Made by a program: the position numbers and the translations under genes | Notes under the pieces: generated by a model | What the model was told of the DNA's origin: nothing | The model's input: only the letters and a program-made list of their open reading frames with translations | Databases searched by the model: none | Part shown: piece by piece, positions 18,298 through 26,862 of the stretch | Layout: every line of letters begins with the position of its first letter | Numbering within the stretch: the stretch's first letter is position 1 | Source of the DNA: Algoriphagus aestuariicola | GTDB taxonomy: Bacteria > Bacteroidota > Bacteroidia > Cytophagales > Cyclobacteriaceae | Assembly: GCF_017254835.1 (NCBI RefSeq) | Contig: NZ_JAFKCW010000001.1 | Coordinates: forward strand, 434,001 to 498,000 | DNA length: 64,000 nucleotides | Direction: 5' to 3'

Positions 18298-20067
18298 ATG
18301 CCAACTCTAAGTGAATTTTCAAAGCTAAAGGCGAATGCCAACTTGGCAACTACGGCCTTGGACAAGCGTTTTTTTGAACCCTTCATCTCTAATAGAAACC
18401 GGCTTGAGGGCTTGCCTCGCCAAGCAGAGTTTGAAAAAAGCCTAAGGGCGGAGACCGCCGATCCGATGTGGATGTTGACTCGGCAATGGCAGCTGGGGGA
18501 ATTTCAGGGTGAGGATGCCGGGACAGCCTGTCAGGCCAAGATTCTCACAGAGGAGCAGGCTCCAAGGGTATTGATTTTTGGCAAGCAAGGCTCAAAGGCA
18601 TACGATGCATTCGCCAGCCCGCTAGAGCCAGAAGTGGAGAGTGAGGCGGTGGAGGTGAACCTGCATCTTCAAGTGCAAATGGGCCGACAATTTTTGAGGA
18701 TTCTTGCGGAAAATGGGCAGTCGTCGCTGAAGGAGGTTTTTCTCGGAAAATATCCGCTAGATACAAGTCCCAAGGCGGAAGACCGAGAGGGCCTGCTGTT
18801 TGCGCAGACGGTTAATGGGAGGTTTCCAGATGGGCATGCGATTCTAAGGGACATACAAAGCGGAGCTTATGCCGATTGGGTAAATAGTGATGCTGAATTC
18901 GACGATTCGGATCGTCTTGTATTGACCAAAGCGGTTCCATCTTTGTTTGAGACTTGGTTTAAGAAGCTTTACCATCAGATCGAATCTGGACAGAATGCTT
19001 GGATTCCCGATCGTATGGAGTACAACTTTAGCCTTGAAATGCCGCAAGCCGAAGGAGGGAAGACAGTCGTCCTCGAAGCTGACCAGTATGCCTCAGGCAA
19101 GCTTGAATGGAGCAGTTTTGATGAAAACTTAAGGAGCTCATCCGCTGGGGTCGAGCAGCCGGACCAGTTGAAAGTGGGCGTTCAGACGTTTATTCCCGCA
19201 CCGCTTCAATATTCAGGAATTCCGAATCCCCGGTTTTGGCAGATGGAGGATGGACAGATTGACTTTGCGAAGATTCAGGTCGGCACGACCGGTTTGCTGT
19301 CCATGTTACTTACCGAATACGGAATCACCTATTCCAACGACTGGTTTGTACTTCCCTATCCGATGAAAATCAATTCCTACTGCGAAGTGAAAAACATTCT
19401 CGTCACGGATGTTTTTGGCCAGCATATCCTCATCGAACCGACTTTCACAGACCCCGAAGTGGCCTGGCATGAGTTCGCGGTATTCCGGCACACCGAGAGA
19501 CAGAATTTACAGTCGCCCAGAAACCGGTTTTACTTGGCCCCCTCCATTCTCAAACTTCAGCAAAGTGAGCCTTTGGAAAAAGTAAATTTTATGCGTGATG
19601 AAATGACCAACATGGTTTGGGCAATCGAAAATACGGTACCTTCTAACGCAGGCGGGGGCAGAGAAGTAAAGCTGAACAGGCCCCGGTTTGACCCTCTCGA
19701 GGCTCCCGACAATCCGGAATCAAAAATCCGCTATCTAGCTGGTACCACAGTGCCCGAAAACTGGATACCGTTTATTCCAGTGCATAAGAGTGGCAGCGAA
19801 AAAGAAATCCGCCTCCAGCGCGCCAAGATTCCGAATGCTCCGGCTCCGCAAAGTCTTTTGTTAAAAGAGCATCAGCCTGTCCATTTCATAGAGGAAGAGG
19901 AAGTGCCAAGAGCGGGGGTGATTGTCAAGCGAACCTTCAAACGGACACGCTGGATTGACGGGAAAACCATTCTTTGGGTAGGAAGGACCAAGACTACCGG
20001 AAGGGGTGAAGGCTGGAGCGGATTGATGTTTGATCGCCTGCTTCCGATAGAAAAAAAGAGTGAATGA
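18298..20067 (+). CDS. Uncharacterised 589-aa protein, last gene of the cluster
   Basis: The N-terminal region holds FEPFISNRNRLEGLPRQ, then ADPMWMLTRQWQLGEFQGED (about 55-74), the most conserved-looking segment and one I recall from unnamed proteins encoded beside homologues of the previous gene. The rest is mixed alpha/beta with Trp-rich stretches and a basic C-terminus (KRTFKRTRWIDGK). It has no signal peptide, membrane span or catalytic motif that I can name. It starts 6 bases after the stop of the 1622-aa gene and ends 9 bases before a gene pair on the other strand, so it closes the operon. No clear terminator hairpin is seen after it. Confidence 0.72.
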   Translation: MPTLSEFSKLKANANLATTALDKRFFEPFISNRNRLEGLPRQAEFEKSLRAETADPMWMLTRQWQLGEFQGEDAGTACQAKILTEEQAPRVLIFGKQGSKAYDAFASPLEPEVESEAVEVNLHLQVQMGRQFLRILAENGQSSLKEVFLGKYPLDTSPKAEDREGLLFAQTVNGRFPDGHAILRDIQSGAYADWVNSDAEFDDSDRLVLTKAVPSLFETWFKKLYHQIESGQNAWIPDRMEYNFSLEMPQAEGGKTVVLEADQYASGKLEWSSFDENLRSSSAGVEQPDQLKVGVQTFIPAPLQYSGIPNPRFWQMEDGQIDFAKIQVGTTGLLSMLLTEYGITYSNDWFVLPYPMKINSYCEVKNILVTDVFGQHILIEPTFTDPEVAWHEFAVFRHTERQNLQSPRNRFYLAPSILKLQQSEPLEKVNFMRDEMTNMVWAIENTVPSNAGGGREVKLNRPRFDPLEAPDNPESKIRYLAGTTVPENWIPFIPVHKSGSEKEIRLQRAKIPNAPAPQSLLLKEHQPVHFIEEEEVPRAGVIVKRTFKRTRWIDGKTILWVGRTKTTGRGEGWSGLMFDRLLPIEKKSE

Positions 20068-20076
20068 GCGGCTTAC

Positions 20077-20499
20077 TTACTTCTCCGATCGGCTAAGTGC
20101 TCTCCTTAGCCTATATCGAGTTCTTTTGGCAAATTTCCTCCAGGTGACAGCCGTCAACACAGCGATGCAGGCCGAGATTCCCAGCGCTCCCCCAAAGCCT
20201 TCAAAAAAATGGCTAGATCGGGTGAAGATAACTCCAAAGATGAGTGAGGCCAGCAGGACTGTTTCTAGGCCTTTCATGGTCTTTTTAGTGCTCATCCCAA
20301 TGAAGGAGCCACCAATCGCGGCGTAGGGAATCTGCTCGACCCATTCTTGGGAATGGCCAAGCGATGACACGCCCAAGGCAAAAGCCAAAGTGACAAGAGA
20401 AGACGCCATCACGGGATTGACCCGGAAACGGGTATGAATCCAGTAAGTGCTCCATGCGGCGGTTACTCCAGTGCTTATCCAGACGAGTTCTTGGATCAT
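20077..20499 (-). CDS. Small integral membrane protein B (paralogue of its upstream neighbour), 140 aa
   Basis: The ATG at 20499 overlaps the TGA of the upstream gene in an ATGA, so translation is coupled. The longer open frame to 20616 starts with His/Arg-rich shadow sequence and is not credible. The protein has about four hydrophobic segments and a basic tail (RKFAKRTRYRLRRALSRSEK). The segment PYAAIGGSFIGMS, then LLASLIFGVIF and FFEGFGGALGISACIAVL, aligns with the partner protein's PSAIYCGAFISMT, LLASVFTCLLFF and ILQGIGGRLGTMAFIGVV. The two are therefore ancient paralogues that may form a hetero-oligomer. No function is known to me. Confidence 0.75.
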   Translation of the reverse strand: MIQELVWISTGVTAAWSTYWIHTRFRVNPVMASSLVTLAFALGVSSLGHSQEWVEQIPYAAIGGSFIGMSTKKTMKGLETVLLASLIFGVIFTRSSHFFEGFGGALGISACIAVLTAVTWRKFAKRTRYRLRRALSRSEK

Positions 20500-21050
20500 A
20501 TTAGGTCGACGCTCTGTTGGACAAAATAGGCGAATACAACCCCGATGAAGGCCATGGTGCCCAGCCTGCCTCCTATGCCTTGGAGGATGGATTTGCTGGC
20601 AAAAAATAGAAGGCAAGTAAAGACTGATGCAAGCAAAATGAAACCAGGGTCGTTAGTGAGGTTGGTCATCGATATGAATGCACCACAATAGATCGCGGAA
20701 GGAACCTGTCTGAAGTTGCTGTTAGACTTAAAGGCTGTCTGCAGCAGAGCGCCAAATAAGCCGACCAAGGCTGTTGCCAATACGGTCTCTACTCCGAATT
20801 GCCTTAGTCCGAAAGTTGCGAAAGACCCGAAAAACACCCAAATCGCCACGCTCCACCGATCAAATTCAAAGCGAAGTTTCATGCATACGTAGGTTTGGAA
20901 GTGGGAAGCCAGTATAAGGACAAAAATCAAAGTGAATGTCCCCACTTCCAGATAGTTTGCCCGCTCAAAGATGATCGTGCCGACAAACATGCACTGGATT
21001 GATGCAAAGAGTAGCAGGAGTGAGGGGAGTATGTTTTTGCGTTCTTTCAT
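20496..21050 (-). CDS. Small integral membrane protein A, 184 aa
   Basis: First gene of a coupled pair transcribed leftward. It has five to six hydrophobic segments (SLLLLFASIQCMFVGTII, then FTLIFVLILASHFQTYVC, then WSVAIWVFFGSFATFGL, and a C-terminal set), with a Lys/Arg-rich start. Its C-terminal half aligns with the 140-aa partner encoded immediately downstream (shared GAFIxMT, LLAS and GIGGxLG pattern). The stop codon overlaps the partner's ATG by four bases. It converges with the giant-protein operon, so a functional link to that operon is not implied by direction. Function unknown. Confidence 0.75.
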   Translation of the reverse strand: MKERKNILPSLLLLFASIQCMFVGTIIFERANYLEVGTFTLIFVLILASHFQTYVCMKLRFEFDRWSVAIWVFFGSFATFGLRQFGVETVLATALVGLFGALLQTAFKSNSNFRQVPSAIYCGAFISMTNLTNDPGFILLASVFTCLLFFASKSILQGIGGRLGTMAFIGVVFAYFVQQSVDLI

Positions 21051-21345
21051 TTTTTTGGAAGTGCAAAAATAGCCGTCCCCTTGTTTTTTTCTTGGTTAAA
21101 TAGAGGGAAAAGCCTGATCCAGTGTACTGTAAACAGGATGGTGTGCGGAATCCACTGAGGTTTGATACTGTTATTTTCGGCCGTGTTTTCCAGTTTTGAG
21201 ATTGAAATTTCAAGATTTGGTTGAATTTGACTCTGTAAATGCCAGCCATTCATCCCAACCAAGTGTTTTTTGGTTAAAAAAAATACCGAAAGAATTATTG
21301 GGAAAATATCACTTTGGAAAGCATGAAAATTGGGTATTCCCAAAA

Positions 21346-21381
21346 ACAAAAAAGCCCTCAAAAGTGAATCTGAAGGCTTTT
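21346..21381 (-). terminator. Terminator after tRNA-Asn
   Basis: Read on the minus strand, an 11-bp stem with one G-T pair (21381-21371 with 21360-21350) is followed by a T-rich stretch. It begins five bases after the tRNA 3' end. Confidence 0.75.
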
Positions 21382-21385
21382 GCTG

Positions 21386-21459
21386 CTCCCCCTCTAGGGC
21401 TTGAACCTAGGACCCCATGATTAACAGTCATGTGCTCTAACCAACTGAGCTAAGGAGGA
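21386..21459 (-). tRNA. tRNA-Asn (anticodon GTT)
   Basis: The minus strand folds into a full cloverleaf of 74 bases: a 7-bp acceptor stem with one G-T pair, a D arm with GCTCAGTTGGTTAGAGC, an anticodon loop CTGTTAA giving GTT, and a T arm with a 5-bp stem and TTCAAGC loop. The CCA end is not encoded. Confidence 0.96.
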
Positions 21460-21946
21460 ATTTTTTTTGTATTTCGTGATCCCTTTCGGAAAACGTGTTG
21501 CAAATGTAGAGGCATATCCCATTTTTTCCAAATCGCTTTCTGAAAAAAACTTGGGATTCTAGGCAATTGGGTTTTTTCTGATTCTGTTTCAGGTACTTAT
21601 TTTTCTGAAAGAAAACTCCTTTTTTTAAGTTTCCTCACAAGATTAGGATTTATTGCTGTGCCTTGAGCGTATTCAGACAGAGAGCTCTATTTTACTTTTT
21701 TTGATTAAACCTCCGTCATTTTCTTTTCCAAGACGATCGATTCAATCGTGTGAAAAATAGAATCATATGTTTGAGAAATTTTATTACAAGTAGCGGTTTT
21801 CTGTTTTTTTGCTTGTTGGATAATTCAATTCCCAATTTATTTTCAAGCCCAAATTATTAAGACTTATTCTAGGTTAACACATTGAAAATGAAAAAATTGG
21901 TTTTGTCGTAAAATGGGGTGAATTTATTGACTGAATTGAATAGACT
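21460..21946. other. Intergenic region, AT-rich, between tRNA-Asn and the Mo-hydroxylase operon
   Basis: About 490 bases of AT-rich DNA without a credible ORF. It must contain the divergent promoters of the tRNA and of the operon beginning at 21947, but no consensus promoter stands out. Confidence 0.4.
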
Positions 21947-22405
21947 ATGGAAAAATATGTGATCAACGTAAATGGTAAAGATCGTGAGGTAAGCGCCTTG
22001 CAGGATATGCCGTTGCTGTGGGTTCTCCGTGATCTTCTGGATATGAAGGGGACCAAGTTTGGCTGCGGTCAGGCTCTTTGTGGAGCGTGTACCGTTCATT
22101 TGGATGGCGAGGCGGTGAGGTCTTGCAGCTTGCCTGTGTCTGAGGTCGGCACCGGGAAAATCACAACGATTGAAGGTCTCTCTGAAGACGGGAGCCACCC
22201 GCTTCAGAAAGCTTGGGTAGAACACATCGTGCCTCAATGTGGCTACTGTCAGTCAGGCCAGATCATGAATGCTGCTGCCTTGCTTTCGAGAAATCCCAGC
22301 CCGTCAGAGTCGGAAATTGAAGCGGCTATGGAGGGTAACCTCTGCCGCTGTGGCACCTACAATCGTATCAAAGATGCCATTGTCACCGCTTCCAAATCCC
22401 TTTAA
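21947..22405 (+). CDS. [2Fe-2S] subunit of a molybdenum hydroxylase (IorA/CoxS-type)
   Basis: A 152-residue electron-transfer subunit with two [2Fe-2S] clusters, the normal length. The plant-type N-terminal cluster is held by C40, C45, C48 and C60 ([11 protein letters not shown]). The all-helical second domain binds the other cluster through C98, C101, C133 and C135 (CGYCQSGQ and CRCG). It passes electrons from the molybdenum site of the large subunit encoded 20 bases downstream. No FAD subunit is encoded, so the enzyme is of the isoquinoline 1-oxidoreductase-like two-subunit type and probably hands electrons to a periplasmic acceptor. It has no export signal of its own; co-export with the Tat-bearing large subunit is likely. 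The substrate is unknown. A second pair of this kind lies at 53151-55864. Confidence 0.92.
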   Translation: MEKYVINVNGKDREVSALQDMPLLWVLRDLLDMKGTKFGCGQALCGACTVHLDGEAVRSCSLPVSEVGTGKITTIEGLSEDGSHPLQKAWVEHIVPQCGYCQSGQIMNAAALLSRNPSPSESEIEAAMEGNLCRCGTYNRIKDAIVTASKSL

Positions 22406-22425
22406 CCCTCCAAAACAGCAAAAAT

Positions 22426-24702
22426 ATGATGCCTAATCTTCCGTTTTTGAAAAAGAAGCAGCCTGAAGACCGCAGTGAGATCTTTAGGGCTTCGAGAAGG
22501 GATTTCCTGAAAATCGGTTCCCTAGCCGCCGGAGGCTTGGTATTGGGAGTGAACTTCCAGTGCAGTGGACCGAAAGGAGAATTAGTGACTTTTGCCCCAA
22601 ATGTCTTTGTGAGCATAGGTTCTGACAACTTGGTGACTATCCTTGCGCACCGTTCCGAAATGGGCACGGGCATACGCACCTCACTACCGATGATCGTTGC
22701 GGACGAACTCGGCGCTGACTGGAGCAAAGTGAAGATCGTCCAAGCCGAAGGCGATGAGAGCAAATATGGAAACCAAAATACGGATGGGTCTTTTTCAGTC
22801 CGGATGTTTTACGAGCCAATGAAGAAGGCCGGTGCCACCGCCCGCCACATGCTCATGCAGGCGGCTGCCAAGGAATGGGGTGTGGACGTCGCAGAATGCG
22901 ACACCGAAAATAGTCATGTGGTTTTAAAGGGAGGCAGTAAAAAGATTCCATTTGGCGACTTGGTAGCTCAAATACAGACTATGGAACTGCCAAAGGCTGA
23001 GGATGTGCCTATGAAGGATTTTTCCAGCTATAAGCTTGTGGGAAAAGATATCCCCATCTATGACGTAAAGGATATAGCGACGGGCAATGCGGTATTTGGT
23101 GCGGATGTGAACCTTCCAAATATGCTGATTGCGGTGGTTCAGCGTAGTCCCGTGGTCGGCGCCAAGGTGGTTTCCTATAACGATGAGAAAGCCTTGGCTA
23201 TTCCCGGTGTAAAGAAAGTGGTGAAAATCGAAGGGCCAGGTCTTCCTGCAGGTTTGGATAAACCACTGGAAGGGGTTGCCGTATTGGCGGAAAATACCTG
23301 GGCAGCTATCAAAGGAAGCCGGGAGTTGGAAATCGAATGGGACCTTGGCCCAAATCAATCTTATGATTCAGCTGTTCAGCTAGAGGAGATGGTGAAGAGT
23401 ACGACAAGCAACGGAACGGCAAAGCGTGAGCGCGGCAATTTCAGCCAAGCAAAATCTTCCTCTGGAAAAGTAATCGAAAAGACTTATCTGGCCCCATTCT
23501 ACGCCCATTCCACGATCGAGCCTCCTGCGGCCATTGCTGACGTGAAGGCTGACGGTTCTGTCGAGGTATGGGCTCCAAGCCAGCATCCGCAGTGGGCAAG
23601 AGACGCCGTGTCAGCTGCTTTGGGAATTGATGTGTCCAAGGTAAAGATGAATGTCACCCTTTTGGGAGGTGGGTTTGGGCGAAAGTCCAAGCCTGATTTT
23701 GTTGCAGAGGCGGCCTTGCTGTCCAAGGCTGCAGGCGTGCCCGTGCGAGTCCAATGGACTCGGGAATGTGACCTGCACCACGACTACTACCATTCCCATA
23801 GTGCACAGCGGATCGTGGCCACTTTGGACGGATCTGGCAACCTGACCGGTTGGAATCACCATACGGTTTTCCCAGCCATTGGTTCGGGGCTTGATGCCGC
23901 GCCTCCTTCTGATGGCGAACTGGATTTGGGCTGTCGGGATTTTCCCTACGAGGTGCCCAACATCCGGATTGAATCCCACGAAACCACGGCGCATACCCGC
24001 ATCGGCTGGCTGCGTTCTGTAAGTAACATTCACCACGCATTTGCCATTTGCACCATGCTGGATGAGATTGCCGAAACAAAAGGCGTCGACCCCGTGGATC
24101 AGGCACTTCAGCTTTTGGGTGAAGACAAGAACCTTACTTTTGCAGGCGAGATGGTAGGAGATTATGGCAACTACGGAGAGAAAATTGAAGACTTTCCCTG
24201 GAGTACCGCCCGGATGAAAAAAGTGATCGAAACAGTCGCTGAAAAGTCAAACTGGAAATCCAATCTTGCCGCCGGAAAAGCAGTGGGTTTTGCAGCGCAC
24301 AAAAGCTTCCTGACCTATGTGGCATGTGTGGTGATGGTGGAGAAGGACGCAAACGGAAACCTGGTTATTCCAGAGGTTCATTATGCGGTGGATTGCGGAA
24401 TCCCGGTGAACACAGACCGCGTTCGTTCCCAGTTTGAGGGAGGCGCGCAATTCGCCACCAGCTTGGCCACGACCTCGGCGATTACCTTGGAAAACGGACG
24501 GGTGAAGCAAAACAATTTCGACACCTATCAGATCATCCGCATGTCACAGGCACCCAAGAAAATTCATGTGCACATCATCCCGAGTATGGAGAAGCCTACC
24601 GGAGTCGGCGAGCCGCCGGTTCCGCCTTTTATTCCAGCCTTGGCCAATGCGGTGTATAAATTAACCGGGAAGAGAAACTACCAACTGCCATTTCAGGTCT
24701 AG
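22426..24702 (+). CDS. Molybdopterin-binding large subunit of a molybdenum hydroxylase (IorB-type), Tat-exported
   Basis: A 758-residue catalytic subunit of the aldehyde oxidase/xanthine dehydrogenase fold. A twin-arginine signal (SRRDFLKIGSLAAGGLVLG, about 24-43) precedes a cysteine, so the protein is folded with its cofactor and exported to the periplasm. Cofactor-binding stretches are visible: LLGGGFGRKSKPDFVAEA for the pterin, and near the C-terminus GVGEPPVPP, whose Glu is in the position of the family's catalytic base. It overlaps no gene and follows the small subunit by 20 bases; a strong terminator comes after it. It probably oxidises an aldehyde or N-heterocycle with water as oxygen source, but the actual substrate cannot be read from the sequence. 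Confidence 0.92.
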   Translation: MMPNLPFLKKKQPEDRSEIFRASRRDFLKIGSLAAGGLVLGVNFQCSGPKGELVTFAPNVFVSIGSDNLVTILAHRSEMGTGIRTSLPMIVADELGADWSKVKIVQAEGDESKYGNQNTDGSFSVRMFYEPMKKAGATARHMLMQAAAKEWGVDVAECDTENSHVVLKGGSKKIPFGDLVAQIQTMELPKAEDVPMKDFSSYKLVGKDIPIYDVKDIATGNAVFGADVNLPNMLIAVVQRSPVVGAKVVSYNDEKALAIPGVKKVVKIEGPGLPAGLDKPLEGVAVLAENTWAAIKGSRELEIEWDLGPNQSYDSAVQLEEMVKSTTSNGTAKRERGNFSQAKSSSGKVIEKTYLAPFYAHSTIEPPAAIADVKADGSVEVWAPSQHPQWARDAVSAALGIDVSKVKMNVTLLGGGFGRKSKPDFVAEAALLSKAAGVPVRVQWTRECDLHHDYYHSHSAQRIVATLDGSGNLTGWNHHTVFPAIGSGLDAAPPSDGELDLGCRDFPYEVPNIRIESHETTAHTRIGWLRSVSNIHHAFAICTMLDEIAETKGVDPVDQALQLLGEDKNLTFAGEMVGDYGNYGEKIEDFPWSTARMKKVIETVAEKSNWKSNLAAGKAVGFAAHKSFLTYVACVVMVEKDANGNLVIPEVHYAVDCGIPVNTDRVRSQFEGGAQFATSLATTSAITLENGRVKQNNFDTYQIIRMSQAPKKIHVHIIPSMEKPTGVGEPPVPPFIPALANAVYKLTGKRNYQLPFQV

Positions 24703-24732
24703 CTATCCCCGCGAAAATTAATTTTGACAAGC

Positions 24733-24765
24733 AAAGCCGTCCGAAATTCTGGACGGCTTTTTTTG
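24733..24765 (+). terminator. Rho-independent terminator of the first Mo-hydroxylase operon
   Basis: A perfect 10-bp stem (24733-24742 with 24751-24760) with an 8-base loop is followed by a run of T. Confidence 0.92.
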
Positions 24766-24807
24766 TGATTTTTGGCCGTTCGACGGCTCACCTTCGTATT
24801 TTTAGCC

Positions 24808-25692
24808 ATGCGATTTTTCCGATCTCTTCCTTGCGGCTTGGCTTTTGGCCTATTGCTCAGCTTGCCTTCCTTTTCCCAATCCAATTCAGACACGGAAGCG
24901 GCTGTCCATGCCGCAACGCCAATCCGTACCATTGAAAACCCCGTTTTGCAGGAGATGAGCGGGCTGGTTTTTTCAAAAAAACATTCTGACAGATTCTATA
25001 CCCATACCGATAGTGAAGGGGAAGCGGCTGTGTATATCTTAGATTCAGCCGGAAATGAGCTGGGAAAAATCCGGCTAGAGGGTGTGGAAAATCGCGATTG
25101 GGAAGATATTGCAGTTGGGCCAGGCCCCGAAGGGGAGTCCTACGTCTATGTTGCCGAGATTGGCGACAATTTAGCTATTCATGAGACGGTTCAGATTTAT
25201 AGGTTCCCGGAACCTGAAAGGCTGTCTGAAGGAGCGTCTGTTGCGCCCGAGATTTTGACGTTTACGTATCCGGATGGCCCTATGGATGCGGAGAGTTTTA
25301 TGGTAGATCCAATTTCGGGGGATCTTTTCATCGTGTCCAAGCGGGATAAGCTAAACACCCTTTTTCGCTTAAAACAGTCTGATTTTGGGAAAAGTGGAGT
25401 ATTGGCGGAAGAGTTGCTAAAGCTGCCTTTTACCAGTGCCGTGGCTGCCGACATTAGTCAGGATGGTTCTCAAGTGCTGATTAAGAATTATTTTAAAGTT
25501 TATCACTGGAATCGAAACCTTGGAGAGTCGGTTGCGGAGGCTTTGACGAGGAAACCCAAAGAACTTCCGTATGTGCCTGAGCCGCAGGGTGAGGCAATTG
25601 GATTTCAGCCAGATGGCAAGGCATATTATACGATCAGCGAAAAGAGATTTAACATCCTGCCTGTTTTATATCGTTATGCATTAGAAAACTAA
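24808..25692 (+). CDS. Secreted propeller-like protein, 294 aa
   Basis: The ATG at 24808 is preferred over an upstream TTG at 24772 because it gives a standard signal peptide (MRFFRSLPCGLAFGLLLSLPSFSQ) and the upstream bases look like a promoter (TTTG at 24771 and TATTTTTA at 24797). The mature protein has repeated beta-strand blades with motifs such as NRDWEDIAVGP, YVYVAEIGDN and DAESFMVDPISGDLFIVSK. This is typical of six-bladed secreted propellers annotated in Bacteroidota as SdiA-regulated or PE-PGRS-like proteins. The next gene starts 3 bases after the stop, suggesting co-transcription, but no functional link is apparent. Ligand or enzymatic role unknown. Confidence 0.8.
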   Translation: MRFFRSLPCGLAFGLLLSLPSFSQSNSDTEAAVHAATPIRTIENPVLQEMSGLVFSKKHSDRFYTHTDSEGEAAVYILDSAGNELGKIRLEGVENRDWEDIAVGPGPEGESYVYVAEIGDNLAIHETVQIYRFPEPERLSEGASVAPEILTFTYPDGPMDAESFMVDPISGDLFIVSKRDKLNTLFRLKQSDFGKSGVLAEELLKLPFTSAVAADISQDGSQVLIKNYFKVYHWNRNLGESVAEALTRKPKELPYVPEPQGEAIGFQPDGKAYYTISEKRFNILPVLYRYALEN

Positions 25693-25695
25693 GTC

Positions 25696-26628
25696 ATGCA
25701 AACCAGCGAACACATCTTGATGGTCCGTCCTGCAAATTTCGGATTTAATACCGAGACGGCGGAAAACAACTTTTACCAAAAGAAAGATGGACGATCGGCA
25801 TCCGAGATTCGGGAGCTGGCTCAGCGGGAATTTGATGTTTTCGTGGCTTTGCTCAGGGACCAAAGAGTAAATGTCATCGAAGTGCAGGATACGGCAAGTC
25901 CTTCAAAGCCAGACGCGGTTTTCCCCAACAACTGGTTTAGCACACATGGAGACGGAAAGCTGATCCTCTATCCGATGTATGCTGAAGTAAGGAGGCTGGA
26001 GCGTAGAAAGGACGTTGTGGAGCTTTTGATCCATTCGGGCTTTGAGGTGAACGAGATCATAGATTTGAGTTTTTTTGAAGAAAGCGGGCAGTTTTTGGAG
26101 GGGACGGGCAGCATGGTGATGGACCATGGTGCGAAGGTGATCTATGCCTGCTATTCCCCCCGCACGCATCCGGTTCCCTTGGACTATGTCGCGAAGCTTC
26201 TCGGCTATCAAGTGGTAGGATTTGATGCGGTGCAGGAGGTCGATGGGGCCGTCAGTCCGATCTACCATACCAACGTGATGATGCATGTAGGCACGGACTT
26301 GGCTGTGGTTTGCCTCGAGAGTATCGCGAAGGCTTCCGAGAGGCGTATGGTTCAGGAGTCCTTGACTAAATCAGGGAAAAAGCTGATCCCAATCACCCTG
26401 AAGCAAAAGTTCAATTTTGCCGGCAATATGCTGGAAGTAACAAACGATGGCTGGGAGCGATTTACCGTGATGTCCCAAGCCGCTTTTGATTCACTTGGAG
26501 TTGGACAGATTCAGCAAATCGAAAAGCACACGACGATCATCAGTCCGTCCATCCCAACCATCGAAAAACTAGGTGGAGGCAGCGCAAGGTGTATGATGGC
26601 GGAGATTTTTTTGGGGAAGAGTTTTTAA
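25696..26628 (+). CDS. ctlX: CtlX-like citrulline/arginine-type hydrolase (amidinotransferase fold)
   Basis: A 310-residue member of the guanidine-modifying enzyme superfamily (alpha/beta propeller, like arginine deiminase). Visible features are FPNNWFSTH near residue 75, an acidic EGTGSMVMD segment (about 135) with the Glu/Asp of the active site, YHTNVMMHVG (about 193-202) with the conserved His, and GGGSARCMMAEIF at the C-terminus with the nucleophilic cysteine. Bacteroidota homologues are annotated as citrulline utilisation hydrolase CtlX or as arginine deiminase-related. No arginine catabolic genes are near. It starts 3 bases after the preceding secreted protein gene. The symbol is by family resemblance; the substrate is inferred. 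Confidence 0.82.
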   Translation: MQTSEHILMVRPANFGFNTETAENNFYQKKDGRSASEIRELAQREFDVFVALLRDQRVNVIEVQDTASPSKPDAVFPNNWFSTHGDGKLILYPMYAEVRRLERRKDVVELLIHSGFEVNEIIDLSFFEESGQFLEGTGSMVMDHGAKVIYACYSPRTHPVPLDYVAKLLGYQVVGFDAVQEVDGAVSPIYHTNVMMHVGTDLAVVCLESIAKASERRMVQESLTKSGKKLIPITLKQKFNFAGNMLEVTNDGWERFTVMSQAAFDSLGVGQIQQIEKHTTIISPSIPTIEKLGGGSARCMMAEIFLGKSF

Positions 26629-26644
26629 GTGTGCGGGAAAAAGT

Positions 26645-26790
26645 CGGTCGCCCAAGCGAGTGTCGCCACTCGCTTGATGAGTTACTCAGACCTTTTCCAA
26701 ATCAGTGATAGATCGGCTTAAGCTGATTTAGGCGATAGGGTAGAAAGCCTTGAGCGGAGATACTCAAGGGGCTTAGGCTTGCCCCTGAGA
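26645..26790. repeat. Cluster of REP-like palindromes upstream of a RAYT gene
   Basis: Four imperfect or perfect hairpins lie in 150 bases: a perfect 10-bp stem with a 4-base loop (26653-26662 with 26667-26676), a 7-bp AAATCAG/CTGATTT pair (26699 with 26729), a 7-bp CCTTGAG/CTCAAGG pair (26748 with 26769) and a 6-bp AGGGGC/GCCCCT pair (26767-26786). No ORF is present. RAYT transposases typically act on such extragenic palindromes. Confidence 0.7.
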
Positions 26791-26862
26791 CGAGTATTTC
26801 CATTGTTATGAAAGAGCGCCAAGCGGATTAATTTCTCTCGGTGTTTTTAGCTAAATTCTCAA

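Noticed and set aside
20068-20076. Terminator between the giant operon and the converging membrane-protein pair
   Set aside because: Only 9 bases lie between the stop codons and no hairpin was recognised around them.
20500-20616. N-terminal extension of the 140-aa membrane protein
   Set aside because: His/Arg-rich shadow of the neighbouring gene; the ATGA overlap fixes the start at 20499.
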